This document shows positions 19,479 to 31,544 of a stretch of 64,000 nucleotides of DNA, piece after piece; within the stretch, counting starts at the first letter, position 1, and every line of letters begins with the position of its first letter. Source of the stretch: Erpobdella octoculata (lineage: Eukaryota > Annelida > Clitellata > Hirudinida > Erpobdellidae); assembly GCA_963978895.1 (NCBI GenBank), contig OZ022241.1, forward strand, positions 38,173,833 through 38,237,832. The letters run 5' to 3'. The position numbers were made by a program, and so were the translations under genes. Below the pieces are notes generated by a model that was not told the DNA's origin, ran no database searches, and saw nothing but the letters and a program-made list of their open reading frames with translations.

Positions 19479-21913
19479 ATGGCGGATGCAACGTTAAAAA
19501 TCGCAAAGTTGAACGGCAGTAACTACCAGACATGGAAGTTTAAAGTTGAATTGTTGCTCGTTAAAGAAGATCTCTGGGAAGTTATTTTTCAAGATCAAGA
19601 TTCATCATCGGAATGGCGGAAAAAGGACAGCAAAGCCAGAGCAACAATAGGTCTACTCCTGGAGGACAACCAGTTGAACCTCATCAGAAAATTGACAACA
19701 GCAAAGGAAACGTGGGAGGCATTAAGAAATTACCACGAAAAGTCAACCTTATCAAATAAGGTAAGTTTGTTAAAGAGGCTTTGTGGGATCAGATTACATG
19801 AAGGTGGGGATATGGAGTCACATCTTGCTAAGATGGAAGACATAATTGACCAGTTATCGTCCTTGGGGGAAACTATTGGAGAACAGTTAAATGTTGCTTT
19901 CTTTCTCAGTAGTTTGCCAGACAGCTATAGCACACTGATAACAGCATTAGAAACAAGACCCGAAGCCGACTTAACTGTTGAATTGGTCAAGAACAAACTG
20001 ATCGAAGAATACAAAAGAAGAAGTGAAAACTCAGCAACTTACGATGGTCAGGAACAGCAAGCTCTAAAGGTAAATCATCCAGGTACAAGGTCTACAGATA
20101 AGAAGGTAAAAGCCAACAGTTACGAAAAGACTTCCACAGTATGTTTTTTCTGTAAGAAACCAAACCACATAAAGAAAGAATGCAGAAAATACTTAGAGTG
20201 GAAAAGAAAGAACTCAGAACATAAAGCTCAAACAATTCAACAATGTGTAGAAATAGCAAGCACTTATGACCAGTATGCTTGTTTCAAGGCTGGTGAAAGC
20301 AATTCAGGAACTACATGGTCTGTTGATTCAGGTGCAAGTTCTCATATGTGTAACAATAGAAATTTCTTTGTTAACCTTGATGAACAACAAAAGGGACAAG
20401 TTGTCCTAGCAAATGGTCAAAGGCTGACAACTTCAGGTATCGGAACCGGCTACCTCAAATGTCAGGAAAAGGTCATAAAAATCATAGGTGTACTGTATGT
20501 ACCGCAGTTGACAGGTAACTTGATTTCTGTTAGCAAATTAACTGATGGGCAGTTCAGGGTCATTTTTGAAAAGAATGTATGCAGGATTATGCGGAATAAT
20601 GAACTGCTGGCGCAGGCTTCAATTCGGAACGGGCTGTATGAATTAGATTCATTGGAGCATGCATTGATGTCTAATGTTAATGATGGATGCATACATGTTT
20701 GGCACAACAGATTAGGGCATCGAGACCCCAGTGCCATAAAGTTATTGGAACAGCAACTAGATAACTTCCAGATCAAGCCATGCCAGATAAAAAAAGTCTG
20801 TGAATGCTGTATTCAAGCAAAGTTAACGAAACAACCACTACCCAAGAAATCAGAATCCAGATCAAGTAAGCCACTAGAGTTGATTCACACAGATGTTTGT
20901 GGACCGATGCAGACAATCACACCAAGCGGAAACAGGTATTTTATGACAATGATCGATGACTTCAGCAAATACACTGTTTTGTACTTGTTAAAAAATAAGT
21001 TTGAAGTAACAGATAAAATTAAAGAATATGTAAAGCTTGTCCAGACAAAATTCAAAAGCACACCTAAAGTGATAAGATCAGATCGTGGTGGTGAATATGT
21101 CAATGAAACATTAAAGAAATTCTTCAAGAGCGAAGGTATAACATCTCAATTTACTGTTCCGTATACACCACAGCAGAATGGAGTAGCAGAAAGGAAGAAC
21201 CGCTATTTAGTTGAAATGACCAGAAGCATGTTAATCGACTCGAAGCTACAAACAAATATTGGGGCGAAGCGATCAACACAGCAAACTATCTGCAGAACAT
21301 TCTACCGACAGCAGGTGAGATGAAGACACCACATGAAAGGTGGGAAGGTGTGAAGCCCAGTGTGACCCACATAAAGCAATTCGGATGTCAAGCCTACTCA
21401 GTTGTTGCAGCCGAGAAAAGACAGAAGCTTGATAAAAAGTCAGAAAAACGAATTTTCGTTGGTTATGCAGAAGGCACAAAAGGTTATCGTTTGTTAGACA
21501 CATTGACTGAGAAAATCAGCATCAGCAGGGATGTGAAATTCATTGAAGGTGACCCACATTGGATTACAATATCAGCCGACAGTCAAGAAAGCAGTCAACA
21601 GGAACAGCCCATTGAGGTTGAGATCGAGCTGAAGACAAATACAGATCAATCGGGAGACAGTGGTGAACAAACTGAAGATCAGATGGAATTGAGAAGGTCA
21701 ACTAGAATAAAGAAACGACCAGAGAGACTAATTGAAACGGCTAGTGTTGCAAATGAAATGGTCGAACCAAAGTCATTCACAGAAGCAAACAACTGCAAAG
21801 AATCAGCCGAATGGAAACAGGCTATGATGTGTGAAATGCCTGCAGATATGTTAACGAAACCAGTGGAAGCTGTTAAACTTAGACATTTATGTTGTGCTAT
21901 TGGTTTAACTTAA
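19479..21913 (+). pseudogene. Copia gag-protease-integrase polyprotein, frameshifted and lacking RT/RNase H
   Basis: In order: Copia gag (start 19479, KLNGSNYQTWKFKVE), zinc knuckle CFFCKKPNHIKKEC (about 20140), aspartic protease WSVDSGASSHM (about 20317), and integrase with the H..H...C..C part (HNRLGH...CECC) and catalytic DVCGP / DRGGEY / PQQNGVAERKN segments. Two lesions stand out. A single-base frameshift near 21255-21265 ends the first frame at 21323, and the second frame (from 21320) carries on. Near 21830 the sequence passes from the start of the RT region (AEWKQAM) straight to the element's C-terminal end (MPADMLTKP), an in-frame deletion of reverse transcriptase and RNase H. This copy therefore needed enzymes supplied by a full-length relative to move. 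Confidence 0.92.
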
Positions 21914-21941
21914 TGAGAGACAGGTTCTAAAGATAAAATCG

Positions 21942-22139
21942 TTGAGGGGGAGTGTTAAATTAATTTGGTTTTAATGAACTCTTTGTTACAACGATTTATA
22001 ATTAATGCTCTATGTTCACTTCATGTTCACTTTTAGTTTTATCTCTTTCCTTTCCGTTGTTATCTTTTGTCAATAAAGTCGAATCAACTATTGTCGATTA
22101 GTTCCGATTATACACTGCGTTTAAGTATTGTTTCTAACA
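21942..22139 (+). repeat. Copia polypurine tract and 3' LTR
   Basis: The tract ttgagggggag precedes TG at 21953. The LTR runs to 22139 (187 bases, ending CA). An 11-base duplication distinguishes it from the 5' LTR. Confidence 0.92.
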
Positions 22140-22200
22140 AGGCCTACTAGAGTAGGTTGTGCATCCAGTTGTTATATCAAGACATCCTTGATTAGCAAGT

Positions 22201-22444
22201 AATGCCTATTACGCAATTGTAAACAGTGCTTCGAAAACTTATGCAATGATCATGTATAGGCACTTTTGACCCGGAAGGTTTTTTGGCCCCCTGAGCCGGA
22301 GGATCGGAGAAGGAGTCTAAACCTTCTTAACTTTTCCCCTTCTTAACTTTCCAGGCCAAAAGTCCTATGGACGACCATCGAAGGTAATTGCGTAATAAAA
22401 TTCTAAATTTGTTTACGTAACAACGTTTGAAGGCTTCAAGCAAC
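22201..22444. other. Unassigned intergenic stretch
   Basis: Contains a GC-richer patch (cccggaaggttttttggccc, ctgagccggaggatcggaga). I see no gene or recognised repeat. Confidence 0.5.
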
Positions 22445-22619
22445 TTTTAGCAAATCTATTTTACGTTTTATGGGCTAAAATAAGATATGAAAAAGTGGAA
22501 AAAAATGAGCGCGAGCGGGAACGGAAACGGGAGAGCAAGCGGGTACGGAAACGGGAGCAAGAGAGAAAAATGATAAAAAATATCTGGAAACCCCGAGCAA
22601 CGCCGGGTAACCCCGCTAG
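22445..22619 (+). mobile_element. Helitron-like element, short copy
   Basis: Shares agcaaatctattttacgttt with 6800-6830 and ends ccccgagcaacgccgggtaa then ccccgctag|tataaa, with (TA)n directly following. Confidence 0.58.
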
Positions 22620-22749
<130 letters not shown>

Positions 22750-22909
22750 TAATAGTTTATAGTCCTTTACACCAGGTGTTTTAAGACTCTAATGGCTGTA
22801 TGTAGGAAGCACTTGAGTACTTCCTGTCGTGGATCAGAATTTGATCTTTTTTACTTTTCCCTCCTCCTTTCTCCAGGCTTGGGACTGGCTCGCAATTAGC
22901 AAGGCGGAG

Positions 22910-23694
<785 letters not shown>

Positions 23695-23821
23695 CGAATA
23701 AACTGTGGAATCAATAGCTTTTCGTTTAGGTGGCATAATTAATTCGATAGAAAGATTTGAAATTGTATTTTTTCAGCCAATTTTCAATATATGACGATGT
23801 TTTAAAGGAAATAGTTTTGTA

Positions 23822-23953
<132 letters not shown>

Positions 23954-24097
23954 CTTTAAGACAAGCTCGATTAAAAATAAGTCTCCATTTAGCCGCTATG
24001 AGTTTTATAGATACTTTCTCAATATTTCGGAACAACGTTTTTTGTTTACTGCAACACGTATTAAGAAAAGTATTAACATTTAAAACTTTCTTTATTT

Positions 24098-24140
24098 CAG
24101 ACTTACGGGCCGTTTCGGCTTTCGCCATCTTCAGAGTCTG
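24098..24140 (-). ncRNA. Hammerhead ribozyme (Penelope-type), copy 1
   Basis: Read on the minus strand: stem I CAGACT, core CTGAAGA, stem-loop II GGC-GAAA-GCC, core GAAA, a two-pair stem III (AC/GT) around ggccc, cleavage position A after GT, then AGTCTG closing stem I with six perfect pairs. CTGAAGA fits the hammerhead core C-U-G-A-N-G-A. A single extra U sits between the core and stem II. Very short stem III is the known form in Penelope-like elements. It is in the same sense as the GIY-YIG ORF. Confidence 0.8.
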
Positions 24141-24451
24141 TAAATACGATCGCGTAAAAGGAGGCAAAAGATAAGAAAACATGTAATAACTAAAAATACA
24201 AATAAACTAATATCCTCAAGGAATTATCTCAATAGAAGGATATTAATAAAAATAATCAAATTTAGACAATGTAATTAAATAACGTACATAAAATAAACTG
24301 GAGTTATGAGGATAAAATAAGTATAATTAAAAACGTTTAATTAAAGGATAAAATAATAGTAGCAGTAATAATAATAATAATAAAAGCAAGTATTATGATA
24401 ATAAATGATTAAATTAAGTCGAAATTACATAAGATATTTAAATAAATAAAA

Positions 24452-25309
24452 TCAAGAATATCTCCGCTTTCGTCGAACAGTGATGTTCTCGTTTGAAAGT
24501 AAATGGAGAAAGGAACTGGATGAGTACGAACAATTGTCATCAATCGGACATTCTTCTTCGACACAGGTGCGCGCGGTATCATCAGGACTAACAGGTTGAT
24601 CCAAGTCATCAACAACGGTCGTGAAAGAACAAGGACTTTCTGTGAGGATATTTTCTAAAGTATCTTTAGATGACGGATCTTGCGTGGTATCGAAATATTG
24701 CGAAAAAGAGCATGCGTCCAAAACGTCAGGACTGTTTGTTTTATACATATCACACTTATGATTAAGCTGAAACTCATCAGGTGAATCAGTCTCAAGAAAA
24801 TTATCAAGTGATTGAACCAGATCAACAGAGCAGCAGGTACCGATGTCGTGGAATTCATTAACATTGGAAACATCAAGAGTCGCGTTAGAAAAGGTATCGA
24901 GAAGATGACCATTTGAAAAATCAATAGGACCCATGCTATTTCCGTTAATCGAAGTGTCAACATTGTCAGAGGCAGTCAAAACATTGTTACTCTTTTCAAA
25001 ATTCGGTCGTGAAGCAATGTCCTCAGTGAATCCAAATAATCTAAGAGTTGTAGAAAACTTTTCAAATTGTTTATTAATTGAAGGGCAGAGTTTTTGAATA
25101 TAAAGAGCTTCTTTTATTTTAAGTCGAAGAGGATCGTATTCTTTAACAACAATATTCGAATTAGCAACAAGAACTTCACGTGTGAGTTTTCGATGATGTA
25201 TTGTTTCAAAATGCTGTCGAATACTGCCGGATTGCAGATGCATTGTTAACCTACGAGACAGTTTAGTTCTGGTATGACCAATATATTGTTCCACCTTACT
25301 GTGTGGCAA
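24452..25309 (-). pseudogene. Penelope-like element ORF end: GIY-YIG endonuclease and acidic tail
   Basis: From 25309 the frame reads HSKVEQYIGHTRTKLSRRLT, then HLQSGSIRQHFETIHHRKLT and LRLKIKEALYIQKLCPSINK, the GIY-YIG nuclease pattern of Penelope-like elements (YIG..R.L..R...H..GSI..H....H, then E.LYI......N). Just upstream in the same frame are GYQFKCPLP residues. About 190 residues of acidic, Ser/Asp-rich tail follow (DLDQPVSPDD). Reverse transcriptase is missing, so this is a 5'-truncated copy. The nuclease would nick target DNA to prime reverse transcription. Confidence 0.85.
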
Positions 25310-25374
25310 CGGACATTTAAATTGGTATCCTACAGCAAACCAACTTGGTATACCAATTTAAATGTCCGTTGCCA
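25304..25374. repeat. Inversion junction hairpin inside the Penelope-like element
   Basis: ggcaacggacatttaaattg (from about 25306) and its exact inverse caatttaaatgtccgttgcc (to about 25374) are separated by about 25 bases. Both arms encode the same peptide segment (YQFKCPLP) in opposite directions, so this is the point where the element turned round, consistent with a template switch during insertion. Confidence 0.82.
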
Positions 25375-25395
25375 CCTTTTACGCGATCGTATTTA

Positions 25396-25438
25396 CAGAC
25401 TCTGAAGATGGCGAAAGCCGAAACGGCCCGTAAGTCTG
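25396..25438 (+). ncRNA. Hammerhead ribozyme (Penelope-type), copy 2
   Basis: Identical in sequence to copy 1 on the opposite strand. Stem I 25396-25401 pairs with 25433-25438; core CTGAAGA 25402-25408; stem II GGC/GCC with a GAAA loop 25410-25419; GAAA 25420-25423; predicted cleavage after A25432. The extra base is U25409. Confidence 0.8.
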
Positions 25439-25602
25439 AAATAAAGAAAGTTTTAAATGTTAATACATTTCTTAATACGTGTTGCAGTAAACAAAAAACG
25501 TTGTTCCGAAATATTGAGAAAGTATCTATAAAACTCATAGCGGCTAAATGGAGACTTATTTTTAATCGAGCTTGTCTTAAAGAAAATCTTATGCCATCTT
25601 AC

Positions 25603-25918
<316 letters not shown>

Positions 25919-26164
25919 TATATATATATGTATATATATATATATTAATGTAATATCACTGGTTTCATAATCAACTTCCTATTGATAAACCCTACCTTTA
26001 TGAGGGACAATAATTATGGAATAATTATCAAGAGATTTGAAGGTATAATTAGCCTTAGCAAAGCTTCATTTATTATTTTCCAATAAACTGCAAAACAATT
26101 CTATTGAGCCCGGTATACGTTTTGGCGTTATCGTAATATTGGTGATCAGAAGTAGGATACAAGA

Positions 26165-27259
26165 ATGGTTTTGAAAGCATTGGATGAGCTCTTGATACTT
26201 GAGTTAAGGCAGGAACTTAGAAAACGAGAGCTCAGTGATAAAGGAAGAAAGTCTGAGCTCGTGGACCGCCTCCGGACGTCATTGGAAAACAATGGGTTTG
26301 ATCCCGAAGAGTATGAGTTTGAAGTAGAAAATGATTTGTTGAAGGCGCTGAATAAAATGGCGGAGGAAAACAGAGCAGCACAGGAGGAGAACAGAGCAGC
26401 ACAGCAAGAAAAGAAGAAATTTCTTGAACTCCTCAATGGTGAAACAAACAATTGCGGAAACAAAATAGACGGTCAAGATGAACCATGCAAGAATGTACAA
26501 GATGAACCATGCAAAGATGGTCATGATGATGAGCCTGTCAAAGACGATCATGATGATGTGTCTGTCAAAGACGGTCATGATAATGAACCTTGCAAAGATG
26601 CTCAAGATGAACCATGCAAAGATGGTGTCAGTGATAAAGAAGATGAGAAGAATGTTGAAAACGAAATGCAGAACGATGAGGATGAAAGTGACGATGATGA
26701 TTATAATAATGGCAATAACAACTATGGCTTTTACCCATACAGCGACGGTTCTGAAACGGAAGCCTCCATAACAGACGACGGCACCGATTATTCAGGGTCA
26801 GATTTTAGTGACGAATCTAACTCGGATAAAGCAACTAAGGATTTAGAAACGGACGAAACTCCAATGGAGAAATACGTCAAAGTTAACTTGACAAAAAAAG
26901 AAGACACTGATTTGAGAGACGATGGCGAATATTTGAAGAAAGATCCGCTGGACGATACGATAGTTGACACCGATGAGAGAGCCGAGTTGGAATGTGAAAA
27001 GAAAACGTTCGATTGTGGCTTGGAAGAAAACAAAGATGACGGCGATGAACATCTCCAAAACAACAATAGCAATGCAGCAAGCAAAAACTCTGAAAAAGAT
27101 GAGCCAAGAACAGAGAACGGTACCGAGGGTTCTAATTCAGACGAATCCACAAAGGATTCTAGATCAGATAGACTAAGAGTCATGGTAAAATCAAATAACA
27201 GTTTGATGAAGGTATTTATTGGATTTATGAAACGTGTTTTCGAAAAACAAACCTTTTAA
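26165..27259 (+). CDS. SAP-domain acidic protein of the short LTR element (gag-like)
   Basis: 364 residues from ATG 26165, just after the primer site. Residues about 9-45 (LILELRQELRKRELSDKGRK, then SELVDRLRTSL) form a SAP helix-turn-helix, a DNA/chromatin-binding module. A coiled Glu/Ala stretch follows (ENRAAQEENRAAQ), then about ten short imperfect repeats such as DEPCKD..DDEPVKDD, and a long Asp/Glu/Ser-rich tail. A second frame, 27234-27593, continues the same DKPCKD..DEACKK style, so a frameshift or programmed slip near 27235-27260 probably splits one ORF. SAP-bearing gag proteins occur in some Ty3/Gypsy elements; assignment as gag is inference. No zinc knuckle is seen. Confidence 0.7.
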   Translation: MVLKALDELLILELRQELRKRELSDKGRKSELVDRLRTSLENNGFDPEEYEFEVENDLLKALNKMAEENRAAQEENRAAQQEKKKFLELLNGETNNCGNKIDGQDEPCKNVQDEPCKDGHDDEPVKDDHDDVSVKDGHDNEPCKDAQDEPCKDGVSDKEDEKNVENEMQNDEDESDDDDYNNGNNNYGFYPYSDGSETEASITDDGTDYSGSDFSDESNSDKATKDLETDETPMEKYVKVNLTKKEDTDLRDDGEYLKKDPLDDTIVDTDERAELECEKKTFDCGLEENKDDGDEHLQNNNSNAASKNSEKDEPRTENGTEGSNSDESTKDSRSDRLRVMVKSNNSLMKVFIGFMKRVFEKQTF

Positions 27260-27593
27260 AGAGTTTCTTGAGAAAGATCTAAAAGATGTGAAGGAAGAAG
27301 AAAAAGCAGACAATTCCGATAAACCGTGCAAAGATGTTCAGGACGAGGCATGCAAAAAAGTCTGTCATGAACCGTGCAGAAATAGCGACGATGAGCCAAA
27401 GAAAGACTCTGTTGATGAGCCAAAGAAGGACTGGAAGAAACTGTATCAAACGATCAAGAGACTTGACCATGTTGTTTGCGAATTGCGGTCAAAGCCACGA
27501 GTAAAGATCAAGGTATTTTGGTGTTCGTGTCCGAGTCGCATTTCGCAAAAGCGACTATGCTGTTCGGGTCGAACAGAATTAAGAAGGGGGTAA
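27234..27593 (+). pseudogene. Continuation of the SAP ORF in another frame
   Basis: 119 codons with KPCKDVQDEACKKVCHEPC and KKDWKKLYQTIKRL, ending just before the polypurine tract at about 27583. It overlaps the upstream frame by about 25 bases and shares its repeat style, so it reads as the displaced C-terminus of the same protein. Confidence 0.55.
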
Positions 27594-27782
27594 TAATGTA
27601 ATATCACTGGTTTCATAATCAACTTCCTATTGATAAACCTTACCTTTATGAGCGACAATAATTATAGAATAATTATCAAGAGATTTGAAGGTATAATTAG
27701 CCTTAGCAAAGCTTCATTTATTATTTTCCAATAAACTGCAAAACCATTCTATTGAGCCCGGTATACGATTTGGCGTTATCGT

Positions 27783-27786
<4 letters not shown>

Positions 27787-27836
<50 letters not shown>

Positions 27837-28000
27837 CTCCCGCGCGCTTACCCACTCCGCTCCGCTCATTTTGTGACGGATTTCAAATTTTTTTTCTCTA
27901 TATTTTATTCCCCTTGACTCTCAAGGTTGTGTGAAAATTTCATTACGATCGGATGAATGGTGTAGCAATGCATAAATAACATACATATATACATCTATAT
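27787..28000 (-). mobile_element. (TA)n tract and Helitron-like 5' end segment
   Basis: About 48 bases of TA, then ctcccgcgcgcttacccact ... attttgtgacggatttcaaa ... tcggatgaatggtgtagcaa, the inverse of 5930-6118. At 27992 a plus-strand TC TATATATATAAAAGAACA start follows. Confidence 0.5.
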
Positions 28001-28149
28001 ATATAAAAGAACATGTCCTGACTAACTGATAATCAACGCCGAGCTCAAACGCCTCATCCTAGGAAAGTGAAATTTGAAACTTGTATTACTTTTATAGCGT
28101 AAACATCCGCTGAAAAAGGATTTTTGAAAATTTTGCTCCTGCATGGAAG

Positions 28150-29030
28150 AAACTGGAAAACTAACTTTTTTCTAAAACAATGTATATCTCGAAAACCAAG
28201 AATGAGGAGATTTTAAAATTTGGTATATGGATTCTTCTTAAAAAATAAAAAGATACGTGTTTCACCATTTTTTGAAAATTCGTTTTCCCGGACCTCAAAT
28301 GTGGGTTGGAAAATTGGGTTATTTGGTTTTTAAAGTAGCTGCTACTCAAAAACTGTGAATGTTACAGGAGTAAAAATTAGTATTTAGCTTCTACTCCAAA
28401 AATAATGAAATACGTGTTTTAGCATTTTTTGAAAATTTGGTTTCCAGGACTTCAAATGTGGGGTGGAAAATAGGATTATTTGTTTTTTAAAGTAACTGCT
28501 ACTCAAAAACGGTAAATACTACAGATGTAAAAATTAGTATTTAGTTTTTAATTCTAAAAAATAAAGATATATGTGTTTCACCATTTTTTACAAATTTGGT
28601 TTCCAGGACCTTAAATGTGGGATGGACAATAGGATTACTTGGTTTTTAAAGTAGCTGCTACTCAAAAACTGTGAATGCTACAAAAGTAAAAATTAGTATT
28701 TCGTTTCTACTCAAAAAATAAGGATATATGTGTTTCACCATTTTTTGAATATTTGGTTTTCAGAACCTCAAATGTGGGGTAGAAAAAAGGTTTCTTTGTT
28801 TTTTAAAGTAACTGCTACTCAAAAACGGTGAATGCTACAGATGTTAAAATTAGTATTTAGTATTTACTCAAAAAATAATGATGTAAGTGTTTCAACATTT
28901 TTAAAAAATTTGGTTTCCAGGACCTCAAATGTGGGGTGGAAATAACGGTTATTTGATTTCAAAATAACTGCTACTCAAAAACTGTAAGTGCTACAAATGT
29001 AAAAATTAGTATTTTGAAGTTTTGTGCCGG
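28150..29030 (+). repeat. Tandem satellite, about 157-base unit, five to six copies
   Basis: gctactcaaaaactgtgaat-type blocks recur at about 28341, 28498, 28657, 28814 and 28980, with the shared sections tttggtttccaggacctcaa, atgtggggtgga and gtaaaaattagtatttag. Copies are diverged. No ORF crosses them. Confidence 0.82.
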
Positions 29031-29039
29031 TTAAAAGTA

Positions 29040-29437
29040 GCTAAGTCCAGTTTATCACCGACCGGGCCAAGCCGTTATTTAGAGTCTTCACACGGGCCAG
29101 GCCAAACCTTAAATCAAAGTGGGACGGGCCGAGGTTTTTCACCAAGTATATAGATATTTTAGTGATTTTAGGGTCTTCAGTTGGGCCTGGCCAAACCTGA
29201 AGTCAAGGTGGGACGTGCCGAAGTTTTTCATCAAGTATATAGAACTTCTAGGCCTGTAAGAATGGGCTGGGCCTAATTCAGACGGGCTGTGCCGGGCCAG
29301 GAGTTTGGGTTTTTAAAACGGGCTGGGCTAAGTTGTCGACGGGCCGAGCCGAGACCTAAAAAATTGATCTCTACTATGGATGCACGGTTCAAACTTTCTA
29401 ATTTCATGCGAGCGAAGCCGCTACGGGCACTGCTAGT
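29040..29437. repeat. Imperfect gggccgggcc-rich repeats ending in CTAGT
   Basis: Blocks such as gacgggccgaggtttttcac, agtatatagatatttt and gggcctggccaaacctg recur at about 60-130 base spacing. It ends gcgaagccgctacgggcact then gctag|tatata, another possible Helitron-like terminus without the standard hairpin. Confidence 0.45.
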
Positions 29438-29438
29438 A

Positions 29439-29545
29439 TATACATACATACATACATACATACATGCATACATACATACATACATACATACATACATACA
29501 TACATACATACATACATACATACATACATACATACATACATACAA
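29439..29545. repeat. (CATA)n microsatellite
   Basis: About 105 bases of tacatacatacata units following the CTAGT end, then a minus-strand Helitron-like TC TATATATATATAAATGAATG start at about 29574. Confidence 0.95.
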
Positions 29546-29574
29546 ACAAACATTCATTTATATATATATAGATT

Positions 29575-30084
29575 TTACGTCAAATTGAGTGATTTGGGCA
29601 AAAAACTGGACGCACAAAAAAATTTCATTTAATCTCACTAAAAAAAACAAGATGTAAAAACTGTTGTTTTTGTCTTCTTCTTCCGTTAGTAACATTGTTG
29701 CGATGAAAAACATAATGATATTTCCATATAATGACAATACTGTGATGACAAACATATTATGTTTATATAAGGAAATGTTTACTGTTCTCTACACATGTTA
29801 TGCTTTTACATTGACATTTAGAACTTCCACAGCTGCTTATAAAAATAATGGTTTTACTTATTTGTTTATTTTCAGCCTTTTCCTAATTTATGTTTTACAA
29901 GGCCTTTCTTATGGATCCTTCTTGGCATTTGAAAAAGTTGTCACAAATTCTGCTATCAAAAATAAATGTTTAGCTTATTTCTGCAGCCATCAAAATAACG
30001 ATAGATCTAGTTAAGATTGAAATATTACATTTTAATGTATTCACATGATCGGTCAATTATAGGATTCAGGGACTGTTTATCAAA
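29575..30084. other. Unassigned intergenic stretch
   Basis: An open frame at 29664-30014 has a hydrophobic segment (YLFIFSLFLIYVLQGL), but I see no family resemblance and no clear splice context. Confidence 0.4.
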
Positions 30085-30190
30085 GGACGATTCATCAAGT
30101 GACTGTTCATCAAGGACTATTCATCAATGAACTATTCATCAAAGGACTACTCGTCGAAGGACTGTACATCATAAGGACTGTTCATCTAAT
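30085..30190 (+). repeat. Imperfect (aaggactgttcatc)n tandem repeat
   Basis: About seven variants of aaggactgttcatca at 14-18 base spacing. Confidence 0.75.
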
Positions 30191-30193
30191 GCA

Positions 30194-30260
30194 GGGGTCT
30201 CCAAACTGCGGCCCGCGAGCCAAATGCGGTCCGCAAGGTTCTTTTATCCAGCCTCTAGAG
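30194..30260 (+). mobile_element. Possible hAT terminal sequence
   Basis: caggggtctccaaactgcgg then cccgcgagccaaatgcggtc closely resembles the widespread animal hAT terminus CAGGGGTCCCCAAACT..GGCCCGCGG. No matching inverted end was found nearby. Confidence 0.45.
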
Positions 30261-30616
30261 ACCTTTTATACTTACAAAAAATATATAATTTGTATTAATT
30301 TTTCTAAAATATTTTTTTTCTTGGAGTGGAAAAACTTCAGTTGCTTGACTGTTGATGGAAGAAAGAGCATGAGTAGCATAAAAAAGTTTGGTTAGACAGG
30401 TGAAGCAGACGTTGTCGTGTTCCTATGTGGTTTAAAGGTATTTGATATAACTTTTGTTTGTTTACTGTTTTTAAGATGTCTTGAGATCATGTTTATTTTA
30501 CAACAGCTAAACAGGGCAGCAATAGCACAGATATAAAATATTCTATCAACGATATAAATACATATCTATATATATATAAATATACATAAATGTATATATA
30601 CATATATATATATATA

Positions 30617-30740
<124 letters not shown>

Positions 30741-30904
30741 GTTAATACTATAATCATAACATCTACCTTTCTCCCACAGAACCATGATCTTAATCATAAC
30801 CGTAGCGAAATGGAGGTTTAATTACTCTTCCGTACCTGGTTGTAGTTTGATTTTCTTGTACATCTAAACGTTCTGGTTCTTGTAGATTGCAGGCTAGATT
30901 ATCA

Positions 30905-31365
30905 GTAGGTTTTAGCTGATCTCGAGTTGGACAAAACCATGGAATGCTTTCACTTCTGTTTCCCTTGTTGGAAACAAGAAACGACGATTTCTTGTAAACA
31001 CTCTACCATCATCTGTGGCAACTTGATATCTACGAGGTCCTTCTTCTGATTTGATTATTCTTCTTTTCCATTTATTGCCAATTCTGAATCGGATTTTAGC
31101 GCCTTGAAGCAAAACCTTATGTTGTGTGGAATAACTTTTGTTATTACCCACTTTCTTCCAAGGATTAGCCAGAATCTCATGGGGTATTAAAGTTTCACTT
31201 TTTGGAAAATTGCTATGACTGAGACAATTATCGCAAGACAAAGCATGGGTTGCATTGACCCGCTTTGAATGACACGAGAAAAATGATTCATTTTTCCACA
31301 GGAGGAACACTGTTTTGTGTAAGCAGGACATTTTTTTGGTAAGTGAGTTCCACCTCAATTGTTAC
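30905..31365 (-). pseudogene. Gypsy retrotransposon remnant (zinc-knuckle region joined to pol C-terminus)
   Basis: The minus frame ends with WKRRIIKSEEGPRRYQVATD then DGRVFTRNRRFL, matching the C-terminal end of Gypsy pol (RxYxVxTxDGRxxxRNRxxL). Upstream (31350-31250) are the remains of a CCHC knuckle (C..C.K..H....CHSKRV) with a shifted frame. Everything between is deleted. Confidence 0.75.
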
Positions 31366-31544
31366 AATGCTTATTTTTATAGAATGGAACTTTGTCTTGT
31401 GAGGGAGATAGTAGTAGCTTATATTAAAAGTTCTGCATTTTTTTCAAATTACGGTTGCAACCTTTGTTTTAAAATTTTAGCTACGTGCCTGTTCTTTTGT
31501 CTTCGTTAAATGCAGTTTTTTAAACAACGTTTTCCCAATTAAAA

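Larger units (their letters stand above)
18960..22200. mobile_element. Foldback element split by the Copia insertion
   Basis: The left arm (about 18955-19015: tcttgatataaaaactggat, ccacaacctactctagtagg) matches in inverse the right arm (about 22141-22200: cctactagagtaggttgtgc, atccagttgttatatcaaga). With the 2,991-base Copia insert and one target copy removed, a small foldback of roughly 250 bases remains. The Copia element landed at the start of its right arm. Confidence 0.72.
25949..27786 (+). mobile_element. Short LTR retrotransposon carrying a SAP-domain ORF
   Basis: Direct repeats of 190 bases, 25949-26138 and 27597-27786, begin tgtaatatcactggtttcat. They differ at a handful of positions, and the last bases are gtaata on the left and gtaaca on the right. 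ttggtgatcagaagtagga follows the left repeat (candidate primer site), and the purine run aagaaggggg precedes the right one. The 1.46 kb interior encodes only an acidic SAP-domain protein; protease, reverse transcriptase and integrase are absent. It sits in a TA tract, so target duplication cannot be judged. Confidence 0.8.

Noticed and set aside
29664..30014. Membrane protein with a hydrophobic helix
   Set aside because: Single short frame in AT-rich DNA, no family pattern, no supporting splice sites.
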